DNA from: Georgfuchsia sp049276455
GTDB taxonomy: Bacteria; Pseudomonadota; Gammaproteobacteria; Burkholderiales; Rhodocyclaceae
Direction: 5' to 3'
Length of the DNA stretch: 64,000 bases
NCBI GenBank assembly: GCA_049276455.1
Contig: JBASWL010000220.1
Location: forward strand, 1 to 64,000
Part shown: positions 63,349 to 64,000 of the stretch, in pieces
Position numbering within the stretch: the first letter of the stretch is position 1
Layout: every line of letters starts with the position of its first letter
The notes under the pieces: model-generated
The model's database searches: none
The model's input: only the letters and a program-made list of their open reading frames with translations
What the model was told of the DNA's origin: nothing
Made by a program: the position numbers and the translations under genes

Positions 63349-64000
63349 TCAGGCTGTAGCCAGTTGCTTGTCCAATTCATTGATCGCGCTTTGCACCGCA
63401 TCTATTCCGTAATCCAGTTCGGCGCGGGTGATGATCAATGGTGGCGCCAAGCGGGCGACCGTCTCGTGTGTGTCTTTGGAAAGCACACCATGCTGCAGCA
63501 GGATTTCGCAGAATCTCTTTGCATCCACCATGTCTGGATTCAAGTCGATGCCGGCCAGCAGACCGCAACCGCGTACTTCTCGTATGTAGGGACTCTTGAT
63601 GGCCTTGAGCCGCGCCTGCATATGGGTGCCGAGTTTGGCCGCATGCGCCACCAGTTTTTCTTCCTCCAGCAGCGCCAGGGCTTCCAGCGCCACTGCCGCG
63701 GCCAGCGGATTACCGCCGAAAGTGCTGCCGTGATCGCCGGGAGTAAATACACGCATTACGCGATCGTCGGCAAGAAACGCGGAAACCGGCAGCAGGCCGC
63801 CACCGAGTGCCTTGCCAAGAATCACGCCGTCGGGATGCACTTGATCATGTTCGCAGGCGAGCAGGCGTCCGGTACGGCCGAGTCCGGTCTGCACCTCATC
63901 GGCGACCAGCAGCACGTCGTGGTGGCGGCAGATTCTTGCGCAGGCGGCGAGGTAACCCTTGGGCGGAACTATGATGCCGCCTTCGCACTGGATCGGTTCG
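63349..64000 (-). CDS. rocD: Ornithine--oxo-acid aminotransferase-like protein (start outside window)
   Basis: The C-terminal ~217 residues of a class III aminotransferase; the frame stays open to the window edge. EPIQCEGGIIVPPKGYLAAC (encoded at about 63940-64000), LLVADEVQTGLGRTGRLLA with the PLP-contacting Asp, and GKALGGGLLPVSAFLAD with the PLP Lys in ILGKALGGG give the fold. STFGGNPLAAAVALEAL and GVLSKDTHETVARLAPPLII follow RocD more closely than ArgD. It probably converts ornithine to glutamate semialdehyde. The related ArgD or SpeE-type aminotransferases remain possible. Confidence 0.85.
   Translation of the reverse strand, partial: EPIQCEGGIIVPPKGYLAACARICRHHDVLLVADEVQTGLGRTGRLLACEHDQVHPDGVILGKALGGGLLPVSAFLADDRVMRVFTPGDHGSTFGGNPLAAAVALEALALLEEEKLVAHAAKLGTHMQARLKAIKSPYIREVRGCGLLAGIDLNPDMVDAKRFCEILLQHGVLSKDTHETVARLAPPLIITRAELDYGIDAVQSAINELDKQLATA

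Noticed and set aside
1..64000. CRISPR arrays, tRNA and rRNA genes, prophage
   Set aside because: No regularly spaced repeats, no tRNA-like cloverleaf in the gaps and no phage structural genes were seen.

Overview
The window reads as chromosomal DNA of a facultatively anaerobic, nitrate-respiring betaproteobacterium. The Rhodocyclales/Sterolibacteriaceae neighbourhood is my guess, based on gene order (glnE, yhdP, a nitrilase gene and tldD in a row), on protein sequence character and on two NarK types placed with narXL and narGHJI. No rRNA, tRNA, CRISPR array or intact mobile element was seen. Coding density is high and almost every large gene belongs to a recognisable family. Both ends are cut inside genes (polA on the left, a rocD-like aminotransferase on the right).

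Layout. (1) 1-16.6 kb: the end of polA, then a minus-strand envelope glycan block. It holds three GT9 heptosyltransferase-like proteins, three intact GT4 enzymes, a GT-A-like protein, two SAM methyltransferases, an AsnB-type amidotransferase and the lipid A flippase MsbA. Inside it are one decayed GT4 gene and an inserted fpr/LysR redox pair. (2) 16.8-22.5 kb: an HU protein with a Lys/Ala-rich tail, a rubrerythrin-like protein, a phosphotransferase pseudogene with at least four frameshifts, an exported protein, argJ, and a sparse stretch with an IS1182-type transposase remnant. (3) 22.5-42.7 kb: mostly housekeeping. glnE faces away from yhdP-nit2-tldD. Next come a cNMP-binding diguanylate cyclase facing aroG, an ArnT-like transferase with a UbiA-type phosphoribosyltransferase and a stand-alone cNMP-binding protein, cobalamin adenosyltransferase, a pabB-pabC fusion, an MFS carrier, VanZ and DUF2721 proteins, a hemerythrin and a divergent Hfq. 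(4) 43.1-61.6 kb: the nitrate respiration island. It contains a radical SAM/SPASM protein, a CBS protein, an unknown acidic protein, NnrS, narI, narJ, narH, narG, a type-II NarK, an outer-membrane porin, a type-I NarK, a universal stress protein, narL and narX. (5) 61.8-64 kb: yceH, a Yip1 membrane protein and the rocD-like gene.

How the genes work together. NarX and NarL sense nitrate or nitrite and should activate the downstream genes, which all lie on the same strand. The porin and the two NarK carriers would move nitrate and nitrite across the two membranes, and NarGHI with the chaperone NarJ reduces nitrate at the inner membrane. NnrS and the radical SAM protein suggest nitric oxide handling or tetrapyrrole cofactor work. 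The glycan block should build the outer part of an LPS core, with MsbA exporting the lipid A-core. The most unusual features are the porin between the two nitrate carriers, the radical SAM/CBS/unknown-protein group beside nar, the ArnT-like plus phosphoribosyltransferase pair, an NnrS gene whose conserved N-terminus lies upstream of any standard start codon, a 261-bp spacer splitting narH from narJ, and two genes caught in mid-decay.
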